The notes beneath the pieces were generated by a model. That model did not search any database and was not told the DNA's origin. It saw nothing but the letters and a program-made list of their open reading frames with translations. A DNA stretch of 64,000 nt, taken from contig NZ_JAAXGE010000005.1 in the NCBI RefSeq assembly GCF_014750685.1, positions 248,001 through 312,000 of the forward strand, in the 5' to 3' direction. Made by a program: the position numbers and the translations under genes. This DNA comes from Bacteroides sp. GM023 (GTDB lineage Bacteria > Bacteroidota > Bacteroidia > Bacteroidales > Bacteroidaceae). This document shows, piece after piece, positions 42,896-52,006 of the stretch (within the stretch, counting starts at the first letter, position 1; the number at the start of each line of letters is the position of its first letter).

Positions 42896-45800
42896 ATGAC
42901 AATAACTGAATTGCAACGATTATACGCTGCCCATCCCAATACGGCAGTAATGAAGCGCTTGTTGAAGGACACCTCTGTTCAGACTATTTTTTGTGGTGGA
43001 CTGTGCGCTTCTGCTGCTTCCCTTTTTTCTTCCGTATTGGTGCAAGAGGGTGGTTGCCCGTTTGTTTTTATTTTAGGTGATCTTGAAGAAGCCGGATATT
43101 TCTATCACGACCTGACACAGATATTGGGTACGGAGACGGTGCTTTTCTTCCCCTCTTCTTTTCGTCGTTCCATCAAGTATGGACAGAAAGATGCGGCCAA
43201 TGAGATTCTGCGTACGGAAGTATTGAGCCGTTTGCAGAAAGGGGAGAAGGGACTGTGTATCGTTACCTATCCGGATGCGTTGGCGGAGAAAGTCGTGTCC
43301 CGCAAAGAACTGAGCAATAAAACGTTGAAACTGAACGTAGGCGAGAAGGTAGATACTACTTTTATAACGGATGTTCTGCATAGCTACGGTTTTGAATATG
43401 TGGATTATGTTTATGAACCGGGACAGTATGCCGTTCGGGGTAGTATTATCGACGTTTTCTCTTTTGCTTCGGAATATCCCTACCGTATCGACTTTTTTGG
43501 TGATGAAGTAGAAAGTGTCCGTACCTTTGAAGTTGAAACCCAATTATCCCGTGAGAAGAAAGATGGAGTATCTATCGTGCCCGATTTGGCCGTGACAGGT
43601 GATGTGACTACTTCTTTCCTTGATTTTATTCCGAAAGATACGACTTTGGCAATGCGTGATTTTCTTTGGTTGCGCGAGCGGATTCAAGTGGTGCATGACG
43701 ATGCGTTGACACCGCAGGCGATAGCCGTTCAGGAAGCCGAAGAGAATGGCGGTATTACATTAGAAGGAAAGCTGATAGACGGCAGCGAATTTACAGTGCG
43801 TGCGCTTGATTTCCGACGTTTGGAATTTGGTAATAAGCCGACTGGTACGCCGAATGCCAGTGTGACTTTCAGTACTTCCGTCCAGCCTATCTTTCATAAG
43901 AATTTCGATTTGGTAGCTGGTTCTTTTAAGGATTATCAGGAAAAAGGATATTCGCTTTACATCTGTAGTGACAGTATGAAGCAGACGGATCGTATCAGGG
44001 CTATTTTTGAAGATCGCGGTGACAAGATACAATTCACGCCTGTTGAACGTACCATTCATGAAGGATTTGTGGACAACACTTTACGGCTCTGTATCTTTAC
44101 AGACCATCAGTTGTTTGACCGTTTTCATAAATATAATCTGAAAAGCGATAAAGCCCGTTCGGGAAAAGTGGCTCTTTCATTGAAAGAATTGAACCAGTTT
44201 ACTCCCGGTGATTATGTAGTACATACGGATCATGGTATCGGTCGTTTTTCAGGATTGGTACGTATTCCGAATGGAGATACTACGCAGGAAGTTCTGAAAC
44301 TGGTCTTTCAAAATGAAGATGTAGTATTCGTCTCCATACACTCTCTGCATAAAGTTTCCAAATATAAAGGTAAGGAAGGCGAAGCACCACGACTTAATAA
44401 GTTGGGTACGGGTGCTTGGGAGAAGCTGAAAGAGCGTACAAAGAGCAAAATAAAAGATATTGCCCGTGACTTGATTAAGCTATACTCACAGCGTCGTCAG
44501 GAGAGAGGATTCTCTTATAGTCCCGATAGCTTTTTGCAGCGTGAGTTGGAAGCATCCTTTATTTATGAGGATACGCCGGACCAGAGCAAAGCGACTGTCG
44601 AAGTAAAGGCGGATATGGAAAGTGACCGACCGATGGATCGCCTGGTCTGCGGAGACGTAGGTTTTGGAAAGACGGAAGTGGCTATCCGTGCTGCTTTCAA
44701 AGCTGTGGCAGATAATAAACAGGTAGCTGTCCTGGTGCCGACAACGGTACTTGCTTACCAGCATTTTCAGACCTTCCGCGAACGTCTGAAAGGATTGCCT
44801 TGTCGGGTGGACTATTTAAGTCGTGCACGTACGGCTGCACAATCCAAAGCAGTTCTAAAAGGATTGAAAGAAGGAAATGTCGGTATCCTTATAGGTACTC
44901 ATCGTATCTTGGGGAAAGATGTTCAATTTAAGGACTTGGGACTGCTGATTGTTGACGAAGAACAGAAATTCGGAGTTTCCGTAAAGGAAAAGCTACGCCA
45001 GTTGAAAGTGAACGTAGATACATTGACAATGACTGCCACCCCGATTCCACGTACTCTTCAATTCTCATTAATGGGAGCGCGTGACTTAAGTGTTATTTCC
45101 ACGCCGCCACCCAACCGTTATCCGATTCAGACCGAAGTTCATACTTTCAATGAAGAGGTAATTACGGATGCGATTAATTTTGAAATGAGTCGTAACGGGC
45201 AGGTTTTCTTTGTTAATAACCGAATCGCTAATTTACCGGAACTAAAAGCGATGATTGAAAGACACATACCGGATTGCCGTGTGGCAATCGGTCATGGACA
45301 GCTGGAACCGTCGCAACTGGAGAAAATTATCCTGGACTTTGTCAACTATGATTATGATGTGCTTTTGGCGACGACTATTATCGAAAGTGGTATTGATATT
45401 CCGAATGCCAATACAATTATCATCAATCAGGCACAGAATTTTGGATTGAGTGACCTTCACCAAATGCGTGGGCGAGTGGGACGTAGTAACAAGAAAGCCT
45501 TTTGTTATCTGATGGCTCCGCCATTGAGCAGCCTTACCGCAGAAGGAAAACGACGACTTCAGGCGATTGAAAACTTTAGTGATCTCGGCAGTGGTATCCA
45601 TATTGCCATGCAAGACTTGGATATTCGTGGAGCTGGAAATTTACTCGGTGCGGAACAAAGTGGATTCGTTGCGGATTTGGGGTATGAAACGTATCAGAAG
45701 ATTCTTTCCGAAGCTGTCCATGAACTGAAGAACGACGAATTTGCAGATTTGTATGCCGATGAAATCAAAAGCGAAGGACAGATTAGTGGTGAAGGATTTG

Positions 45801-46270
45801 TTGATGAATGTCAGGTGGAAAGCGATCTCGAACTTTTGTTACCTGCTAATTATGTAACCGGTAGCAGCGAACGTATGTTACTCTATCGCGAACTGGATGG
45901 TCTGACATTAGACAAAGATGTAGATGCCTTCCGTTCCCGACTGGAAGACCGTTTCGGCCCTGTTCCACCGGAAACACAAGAGTTGCTGCGTATCGTTCCT
46001 CTTCGTCGCCTGGCAGCACGTTTGGGAGCGGAAAAAATATTCCTGAAAGGCGGACGCATGACCCTGTTCTTTGTGTCCAATCCGGATAGTCCATTCTATC
46101 AGAGCCAGGCATTCGGTAAGGTGATAGACTATATGATGAAATATACACGGCGATGTGATCTTCGCGAGCAAAATGGAAAACGGAGTATGCTGATTAAGGA
46201 TGTATCGAATGTCGAGACAGCAGTCTGTGTGTTGCAGGAGATTGTGGCATTGCCGGTAAAAGAAGGATAA
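42896..46270 (+). CDS. mfd: Transcription-repair coupling factor Mfd
   Basis: 1124 residues. The N-terminal third is the UvrB-like region that contacts UvrA. Around 415-490 is the RNA-polymerase-interacting CarD-like part (FTPGDYVVHTDHGIGRFSGL). The translocase has Walker A GDVGFGKTEVA, DEEQ in LIVDEEQKFGV, TATPIPRTL and QMRGRVGRSNKKAFCYL. The C-terminal TRCF domain follows. It removes stalled RNA polymerase at DNA lesions and recruits excision repair. The length is normal. Confidence 0.96.
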   Translation: MTITELQRLYAAHPNTAVMKRLLKDTSVQTIFCGGLCASAASLFSSVLVQEGGCPFVFILGDLEEAGYFYHDLTQILGTETVLFFPSSFRRSIKYGQKDAANEILRTEVLSRLQKGEKGLCIVTYPDALAEKVVSRKELSNKTLKLNVGEKVDTTFITDVLHSYGFEYVDYVYEPGQYAVRGSIIDVFSFASEYPYRIDFFGDEVESVRTFEVETQLSREKKDGVSIVPDLAVTGDVTTSFLDFIPKDTTLAMRDFLWLRERIQVVHDDALTPQAIAVQEAEENGGITLEGKLIDGSEFTVRALDFRRLEFGNKPTGTPNASVTFSTSVQPIFHKNFDLVAGSFKDYQEKGYSLYICSDSMKQTDRIRAIFEDRGDKIQFTPVERTIHEGFVDNTLRLCIFTDHQLFDRFHKYNLKSDKARSGKVALSLKELNQFTPGDYVVHTDHGIGRFSGLVRIPNGDTTQEVLKLVFQNEDVVFVSIHSLHKVSKYKGKEGEAPRLNKLGTGAWEKLKERTKSKIKDIARDLIKLYSQRRQERGFSYSPDSFLQRELEASFIYEDTPDQSKATVEVKADMESDRPMDRLVCGDVGFGKTEVAIRAAFKAVADNKQVAVLVPTTVLAYQHFQTFRERLKGLPCRVDYLSRARTAAQSKAVLKGLKEGNVGILIGTHRILGKDVQFKDLGLLIVDEEQKFGVSVKEKLRQLKVNVDTLTMTATPIPRTLQFSLMGARDLSVISTPPPNRYPIQTEVHTFNEEVITDAINFEMSRNGQVFFVNNRIANLPELKAMIERHIPDCRVAIGHGQLEPSQLEKIILDFVNYDYDVLLATTIIESGIDIPNANTIIINQAQNFGLSDLHQMRGRVGRSNKKAFCYLMAPPLSSLTAEGKRRLQAIENFSDLGSGIHIAMQDLDIRGAGNLLGAEQSGFVADLGYETYQKILSEAVHELKNDEFADLYADEIKSEGQISGEGFVDECQVESDLELLLPANYVTGSSERMLLYRELDGLTLDKDVDAFRSRLEDRFGPVPPETQELLRIVPLRRLAARLGAEKIFLKGGRMTLFFVSNPDSPFYQSQAFGKVIDYMMKYTRRCDLREQNGKRSMLIKDVSNVETAVCVLQEIVALPVKEG

Positions 46271-46306
46271 ATGAATAGTTATTCGAATGACCGCGGGAAG
46301 GAAAAG

Positions 46307-46328
46307 CTCTTCTTTGTATAAAGAAGAG
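46307..46328 (+). other. Hairpin after mfd, weak terminator candidate
   Basis: CTCTTCTTT at 46307-46315 and AAAGAAGAG at 46320-46328 with loop GTAT, lying 37 bp after the mfd stop. No T tract follows, so it is at best a weak or Rho-assisted terminator. Confidence 0.45.
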
Positions 46329-46366
46329 TTCCTTCGGTGATTTCAGGATGGAGGATTTGTTTTCTT

Positions 46367-48265
46367 TTATCTTTTTCCTCTTCCTTTTCCCCTTTCCTTT
46401 TCTGATTCTTTCCCTTTTCCGTATAACTTGTCTATCAAGTCCGAACGTCCGATACGTCTCAACTCATTAATAATGTTTTTCCGTTCTTCCGGTTTATACC
46501 AAAAGAAGAACTGACGTTGGGAAAGTTTCTCCCGTTGGGTTTTAGCACTGAATATCGGTTCTAATGTGTATGGATGAAACCCGGTATACCATGCTTCGGT
46601 AGCTACTGTCATTGGAGTAGGAGTGAAGTCCTGAACTTGTTCCAAATGGAAGTCAAGCTGTTTGGTGATGACGGCAAGCTCTGCCATATCTTCTTCCTTA
46701 CAACCCGGATGCGAAGAAATAAAGTAAGGTATCAGTTGCTGACGCAGATTTTCCTCTCTGTTAATACGGTCGAATATTTTCTTGAATGTTGTAAACTGTT
46801 CGAAAGATGGTTTGCGCATAATGGATAATACACGGTCACTGGTATGTTCGGGAGCCACTTTCAAACGCCCACTAACGTGATTGATAATCAGTTCGCGAGT
46901 ATATTCGGCAGTACTGCGATTTGTTTCAGGGTCTTTACTTTGATGAAGTAACAAATCATAGCGTACTCCACTTCCGATAAAGGATTTCTTAATACCGGGT
47001 AAAGCATCTACCACATAATAAATATCCAGTAACGGGCGATGATCGGAGTTTAAGTTCGGACAAACTTTCGGATGAATACATGACGGGCGTTTGCACTTCT
47101 TGCAGATAGATTCATCTTTCCCTTTCATCTGATACATATTGGCCGAAGGACCACCCAAGTCACTTAAATACCCTTTGAAGTCCGGTAACTGAATAACCTC
47201 TTTTACTTCTTTCAGAATAGACTCCTTGCTACGGCTAACGATAAACTTTCCCTGATGTGCGGAAATAGTACAAAAAGCACAGCCACCGAAGCATCCCCGA
47301 TGGATATTAATGGAAAACTTAATCATATCATAAGCCGGAATCCGTTTGCCTTTATATTTAGGATGCGGCATACGGGTATATGGCAAATCGAAAGAACGAT
47401 CCAAATCCTTTTGGCTCATAGGTGGATATGGCGGATTGACTACTACAATCTTATTCCCGACAGCTTGTGTGATACGTGAAGCCGAATATTTATTAGATTC
47501 TTCTTCAATATGCCGGAAATTGCTGGCTTGTTTTTTCTTATCCGTCAGACATTCTTCATGTGAATAGAGCTGAAGATCGTCTTCGGCAGAAGTCCACTCT
47601 GTCTCACGGCAAAGGTAAGCTGTTTGTGGAATCGTTCCGATGATTGTTTTGAATTTACTGCTTGTCAATGAAGTTTCTTCATCGGTGAGCAGGCTTTTCA
47701 TATTCTTCACCAAGTCTACCAGCGGTTTTTCCCCCATCCCGTAAATAAGTAAATCCGCACCGCTTTCACATAATATACTCTTTTGTACTTTGTCCTGCCA
47801 GTAATCGTAATGACTTAATCGTCTCAAACTGGCTTCAATACCGCCCAGTACAACAGGAACATCGGGATAAAGTCTTTTCAGAATTTGGCTGTAAACAGTC
47901 GAAGGATAGTCCGGGCGCATATCCGGGCGGCCGTCCGGGGTATAAGCATCTTCGCTGCGCAGTCGTTTGTTGGCTGTATATTTGTTTACCATGGAATCCA
48001 TGCATCCGCCGGAGATACCGAAAAATAGACTGGGACGTCCCAGTTTCTTGAAATCACGCAAGTCATCACGCCAGTTAGGTTGAGGTACGATGGCTATTTT
48101 CAAACCTTCCGCTTCGAGAATACGCCCTATAACAGCAGCGCCAAAAGAAGGATGATCCACATAAGCATCCGCGCTGAAAAGAATGACATCCAATTCATTC
48201 CATCCGCGAAGTTCTACTTCTTTCTTAGTAGTGGGTAACCAATCAGTCAAACGATATTCTTTCAT
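46367..48265 (-). CDS. YgiQ-family radical SAM protein
   Basis: 632 residues. An N-terminal cobalamin-binding-like region (DVILFSADAYVDHPSFGAAVIGRILEAEGL) precedes the radical SAM core with GCFGGCAFC (Cys-x3-Cys-x2-Cys). CKKCKRPSCIHPKVCPNL supplies further cysteines that could bind another cluster, followed by SSHPGCKEEDM and the YgiQ C-terminal part. The reaction of the family is not established as far as I know. The last 18 residues (KGKESEKERGKGRGKR) are low-complexity and basic, from a polypyrimidine tract on the plus strand. A TATCTTTG -7 box lies at 48270-48277, immediately before the ATG. Confidence 0.9.
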   Translation of the reverse strand: MKEYRLTDWLPTTKKEVELRGWNELDVILFSADAYVDHPSFGAAVIGRILEAEGLKIAIVPQPNWRDDLRDFKKLGRPSLFFGISGGCMDSMVNKYTANKRLRSEDAYTPDGRPDMRPDYPSTVYSQILKRLYPDVPVVLGGIEASLRRLSHYDYWQDKVQKSILCESGADLLIYGMGEKPLVDLVKNMKSLLTDEETSLTSSKFKTIIGTIPQTAYLCRETEWTSAEDDLQLYSHEECLTDKKKQASNFRHIEEESNKYSASRITQAVGNKIVVVNPPYPPMSQKDLDRSFDLPYTRMPHPKYKGKRIPAYDMIKFSINIHRGCFGGCAFCTISAHQGKFIVSRSKESILKEVKEVIQLPDFKGYLSDLGGPSANMYQMKGKDESICKKCKRPSCIHPKVCPNLNSDHRPLLDIYYVVDALPGIKKSFIGSGVRYDLLLHQSKDPETNRSTAEYTRELIINHVSGRLKVAPEHTSDRVLSIMRKPSFEQFTTFKKIFDRINREENLRQQLIPYFISSHPGCKEEDMAELAVITKQLDFHLEQVQDFTPTPMTVATEAWYTGFHPYTLEPIFSAKTQREKLSQRQFFFWYKPEERKNIINELRRIGRSDLIDKLYGKGKESEKERGKGRGKR

Positions 48266-48283
48266 GCCGCAAAGATACGGATA

Positions 48284-48325
48284 ATAAAAAACATCCCAAT
48301 GATTTTTTTATTCATTGGGATGTTT
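48284..48325 (-). terminator. Terminator of the TusA-like operon
   Basis: On the minus strand AAACATCCCAATGA (48325-48312) pairs over 14 bp with TCATTGGGATGTTT (48302-48289), followed by a T run. An extra copy of the arm sequence (ATCCCAATGA) occurs at 48335-48345. Confidence 0.85.
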
Positions 48326-48349
48326 AACTTCAATCATTGGGATATTTTT

Positions 48350-48574
48350 TCAAAACTTCTCATTGATTGTGAACTCTAATGTCATTTGTTCTCCGTCATA
48401 GATTTCACGAAAACCGATACCTTGCTCGGAAAGATACTCCTTCAAGTCCTGAAATGCGTCGGAATGGTTCATGATAATCTCTATCGTTTCACCGGGAGAA
48501 GCACCGCATATGGCTTTTATTGCAGGAATCAGCGGGCTGTAAGCTGTCGTTCCGCAGGTATCTACCGTAATCAT
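48350..48574 (-). CDS. TusA-like protein lacking the Cys-Pro motif
   Basis: 74 residues that follow the TusA/SirA fold: VDTCGTTAYSPLIPAIKAICGASPGETIEIIMNHSDAFQDLKEYLSEQGIGFRE, with the typical PGE turn and a second helix. In TusA the first turn is G-L-x-C-P-x-P and the Cys carries the sulfur; here the matching residues are G-T-T-A-Y-S-P. Two other Cys (positions 7 and 23) are present. It may therefore be a binding or regulatory member rather than a sulfurtransferase. The gene overlaps its upstream partner by 1 bp (TAATG). Confidence 0.72.
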   Translation of the reverse strand: MITVDTCGTTAYSPLIPAIKAICGASPGETIEIIMNHSDAFQDLKEYLSEQGIGFREIYDGEQMTLEFTINEKF

Positions 48575-48891
48575 TATTCCTCCTCTTCTTCCGCTTCCGG
48601 ACTGGATAGCCAGGTGAGATAGAGTTTGATAAGCTGTTGCAAGCCAAATGCCTTCATATTATTGTGATAAATCACATCAATGCAAAGATCCAGCAAGTCT
48701 TTACTGTCTTCTTCCTGACTGGCGATGAGGGAACGGATGTTTAGTTTCAGCTTGTCCAGTACGCTTTCATCTACAATACCGGTGCTGTCAATGAGATGGC
48801 GGAACAGTGCATATTTTTCAATTGTTCTCAAGTTTTCGTTAGATACTTCTATGCTGCGTGTACCGCTGGGATTTGCTTGTATAGTATACAT
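48574..48891 (-). CDS. Small conserved-looking protein of unknown function
   Basis: 105 residues, mostly helical after a short N-terminal beta part (MYTIQANPSGTRSIEVSNENLRTIEKYALFRHLIDSTG). It has a Trp-containing end (LIKLYLTWLSSPEAEEEEE) with five to six terminal Glu. No known domain is recognised. It is translationally coupled to the TusA-like gene, so the two may form a complex. A TATCTTTG -7 box at 48923-48930 (minus strand) lies about 30 bp upstream. Confidence 0.68.
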   Translation of the reverse strand: MYTIQANPSGTRSIEVSNENLRTIEKYALFRHLIDSTGIVDESVLDKLKLNIRSLIASQEEDSKDLLDLCIDVIYHNNMKAFGLQQLIKLYLTWLSSPEAEEEEE

Positions 48892-48970
48892 TGTTTTTTA
48901 GTTTTAAGGGTTATTACAGTAGCAAAGATAGAATTTAAAATGAGAAACAGATTAAAAAAAAAGATATTTT

Positions 48971-51883
48971 TTATTTCTGAATAAAGAATTCCAATATGCC
49001 TGCCATAATCGTTGCCCGGTCAGCTTCCGACTGGATACTTTCAAAAGGAAAGCCCAATACGAAAGTGCGGTAGTTCCCTTTATAAGCGATACCTGCACTC
49101 TGGTTACCGGGAGCATATGTGAATACCGGAAAAGCAGTATCTACCGGAACGATGCAGTCCGGTGCGGGGACAGCGTAACTATCTTCATTGGGGACACGCG
49201 GAATAGTAATCGTGCGTCCCAATCCATTAATCCGGTTCGAAGTCTTATCCGTCAGACTGCTCTGATAACCGTATTTCAATGTCTTCTCCGTAAACTCCCG
49301 ATTTCCTTGTGTGCCGCTCATATCGCTTCCCACATATGCTCCGCTGACGAATAAGTTACCGCTTGACTGGCAATAGCTGGTGATAATCCGTTGCATGGCC
49401 GAAGAGAATGTCTTATAATATGCTTTGTTTACAGGATCTTCCTTCTCCAGTCCCAGGATATAATCCACAATCGGATAGTCTTCCAGTGATACTAGTCCGT
49501 TCTCTACCGCTTCATCACTGCATGACACGAAACTATATTTACCGGCTGCCTGAATAGCCTTTCCATGTATAAAAGGATAGTCAAACGTATTTCCTGCAAT
49601 TTTCATTCCCTCTAATTCACTTCCGCTATGTCCCAAGCTGCCTTTTCCTTCTTTACCTGCTTGCGAGCGATCGAATCCTACCTGTGCCCCGCTGAATGAG
49701 ATATTCGACAGATACGGAACTCCGGGATCTTGCTCCAAATCAAATCCCGCTTTATCAAAAGTATTAATAACAGCCGGGCCGCTGATTCTGTCAAATCCAT
49801 TGATGATTAATACCTTTTCCCGTTCCCGTTTCGCCTTATATGCAGAAAGAATTTCGGAAGGGAAACTTTCTCCACCCCTGTTTACGGCAGTTACTTTAAA
49901 TGAATAGACAAGTCCCGGTTCTATCTTGACGGTATATGAGGGCTTGCTGACCAATGTTCCATTATCAAAGCCGCCATAACCAATGCGTGTATATACAATG
50001 TATTCCCGTGGGCGGGCAGTAGGTTCTTGCGGATCATCTTCCCCTTTCCATGAAAGTTCCAACGTATTCTTCTTTTTACCGAAACGAACGGCGAAATTAC
50101 TTACAGGCAGTGGTTGTACCACATATTCTTTATCATGTTGGCTGGTGACAAACTGCAAAATACCTTTATAGATGGCACGTCCTACGGTAAACTTGAAATT
50201 CGGGTCATGTCCTAACTGCATATCTGCGAAGTTCTGATGAGAAAGCAACTCGATAATCGTAGAAGGAGTGGCGGGAAGTCTCGTCTCGCTATAATTCCGG
50301 TTCCACATACTCCGGCGTGTCCAAGGCAGATTATAACTTGAATGAATATCTTTCTGAATCTGTGAAAGCAGAATGTCTGCTAAATCGCGTGATGCATACC
50401 GGTCTGTACCTGTATTTAGTTTACCATTATTGAAATCGGTGGTATAAATGCCGAGTGAACCGATCAGTTCATCCGTTTTGCTACATCCTGCATCGCTGTG
50501 CAGTGCCATTGTCATTTCCAATGGTACACGTAGTCCCGGTTGGTCCGGATTATAAACAGAACCTCCGGATAAGTAATTGATAGTGTTGGAACGTGTATTT
50601 ATATCATCCACATAATCATTATCACCTTTACGTCCGGCATATACATCATATGGCATTCCTGCCCATTGGGCAGAGTAACGTGCTCCTTCCAGGTAACGTG
50701 GCAACCCACTGATCTTTCCCCCCCGGGAAATATTACCCATTCCCCCGCCGAAACGTACCGCATCGGCACAGACTACGCCGTGCTCACTGCTCTCATTACT
50801 TAGTATGACCATTCCATAGTCATTGTTTCCCTTATCAAATTCAAATGTACCGAGATATACCCATGTGCCGCCACCTGTTTTTTGATTTACCTTATATTCG
50901 GTAACTCCGCCATTGTGAAAAACGATATACTTGGCGTCACTTACACTATTAGGTAATGTCTGATAAGAAACATAAACGGCATATTCACCTGTTGCCGGCA
51001 GGGTAGGTACCCATTCGGCAAATGCCTGATCCTTATTCTTCTTTTTCTTTCTTTCGGTGGAGATGAAACGACAAGTGCCGTCGGCAAAAGGATTTTCCCC
51101 ATCTCTATAAATCTTTTTCTTTTGGGCGAATCCTTTCACGGGTGCCATCGCCCACTTCGTTTTTTTACTTCCTACTTCCAGGTAGAGAGAAGCGTTGGGC
51201 GTATCGTTATCCACTATGATTTCATTCTTTTGTGTATCCCGTTCACGGGGTGTATAAACGATAGCACCTGCATTCTCCAGCATGGGAATCACATAGGGCA
51301 GAATGAAAGATTGCGTAAACAAATCTTCTGTAGTGCAGAACAAGCGGGGACGTTGCCATCCCCATTCGTTCTTGTCATTCTTGAAATAGTTGCCATGGCT
51401 TTGCCAAATTGCGATGTGACGGTCTTGTAATCCGCGTGAAATATCATTAGGTCGTGAGATGTTCTTCACCCAGGGGGCTCCTTTATAATCGACGTTCAGG
51501 GACATTCGCTCCTTATCCTTTTTCTTGTTCCGGTAGAAATTAGGAACCAGTTCTTCAATAGGTTTTCCATCCGCATAAATCGTCAATTGGTAATAGTGGA
51601 CGGGGCCCGGGAGTAATTCTTTCACCTGGTTGTAAATCGCTTCTACGGTTTCCGGCCGGAAAGGCTGATAGGCGAAACTCTCTGAAGCATAGACAGCAAT
51701 TGTCTTGCGGTCGTAATTGATGTCGATGCTGTTCAGCTTGGGTGTACTGATTTTAGCTGTTACGGTATATTTGCCGAAATAATCCGTTAATCGTTCTTTT
51801 ACATTCCTTTCAATATCTTGCGCAAAAAGGAAATTTACGCCGAGTGTAAGGCATAGAAAAAACACTATTATTTTTTTCATCAT
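48971..51883 (-). CDS. Exported amidase-like protein with golvesin-like and fibronectin III domains
   Basis: 970 residues with signal peptide (cleavage near LFAQ). The core resembles N-acetylmuramoyl-L-alanine amidase (Amidase_3) split by an insertion: AIWQSHG and PRERD early, then MTMALHSDAG and STIIELLSHQNFADMQLGHDPNFKFTVGRAIYKGILQF with the metal His and catalytic Glu. The insertion at about 270-385 (GEYAVYVSYQTLPNS, TWVYLGTFEFDKGN, VCADAVRFGGG) looks like the golvesin C-terminal domain often labelled xanthan-lyase-like. A fibronectin III module spans about 590-690, and a Rossmann-like C-terminal domain follows. The role may be cell-wall remodelling. The start lies about 35 bp from a TATTTTTG box at 51919-51926. 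Confidence 0.78.
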   Translation of the reverse strand: MMKKIIVFFLCLTLGVNFLFAQDIERNVKERLTDYFGKYTVTAKISTPKLNSIDINYDRKTIAVYASESFAYQPFRPETVEAIYNQVKELLPGPVHYYQLTIYADGKPIEELVPNFYRNKKKDKERMSLNVDYKGAPWVKNISRPNDISRGLQDRHIAIWQSHGNYFKNDKNEWGWQRPRLFCTTEDLFTQSFILPYVIPMLENAGAIVYTPRERDTQKNEIIVDNDTPNASLYLEVGSKKTKWAMAPVKGFAQKKKIYRDGENPFADGTCRFISTERKKKKNKDQAFAEWVPTLPATGEYAVYVSYQTLPNSVSDAKYIVFHNGGVTEYKVNQKTGGGTWVYLGTFEFDKGNNDYGMVILSNESSEHGVVCADAVRFGGGMGNISRGGKISGLPRYLEGARYSAQWAGMPYDVYAGRKGDNDYVDDINTRSNTINYLSGGSVYNPDQPGLRVPLEMTMALHSDAGCSKTDELIGSLGIYTTDFNNGKLNTGTDRYASRDLADILLSQIQKDIHSSYNLPWTRRSMWNRNYSETRLPATPSTIIELLSHQNFADMQLGHDPNFKFTVGRAIYKGILQFVTSQHDKEYVVQPLPVSNFAVRFGKKKNTLELSWKGEDDPQEPTARPREYIVYTRIGYGGFDNGTLVSKPSYTVKIEPGLVYSFKVTAVNRGGESFPSEILSAYKAKREREKVLIINGFDRISGPAVINTFDKAGFDLEQDPGVPYLSNISFSGAQVGFDRSQAGKEGKGSLGHSGSELEGMKIAGNTFDYPFIHGKAIQAAGKYSFVSCSDEAVENGLVSLEDYPIVDYILGLEKEDPVNKAYYKTFSSAMQRIITSYCQSSGNLFVSGAYVGSDMSGTQGNREFTEKTLKYGYQSSLTDKTSNRINGLGRTITIPRVPNEDSYAVPAPDCIVPVDTAFPVFTYAPGNQSAGIAYKGNYRTFVLGFPFESIQSEADRATIMAGILEFFIQK

Positions 51884-51925
51884 TCAATTCTTTTAGGTCA
51901 TTTATCACAGATCGCCCGCAAAAAT

Positions 51926-51969
51926 AAACAAAAAAGAGTGAGAAGTATCCAAACTTCCCACTCTTCTTT
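51926..51969 (-). terminator. Terminator of the NagB/PIG-L operon
   Basis: Minus strand: AAAGAAGAGTGGGAAGT pairs with ACTTCTCACTCTTTTTT around a short loop and is followed by TTTTTTGTTTATTTTTG. It stands between this operon and the -7 box of the amidase-like gene. Confidence 0.8.
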
Positions 51970-52006
51970 CATTGTTTTATATTCTCTTAATTAAGAATGT
52001 TTTCTC

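Noticed and set aside
42712..42909. Small protein gene across the 22-bp repeats
   Set aside because: The repeat period is not a multiple of three, there is no ribosome binding site, and the frame overlaps the mfd promoter and start.
46307..46328. Intrinsic terminator after mfd
   Set aside because: The stem is clear, but there is no T tract on either strand, so it is listed only as a hairpin.
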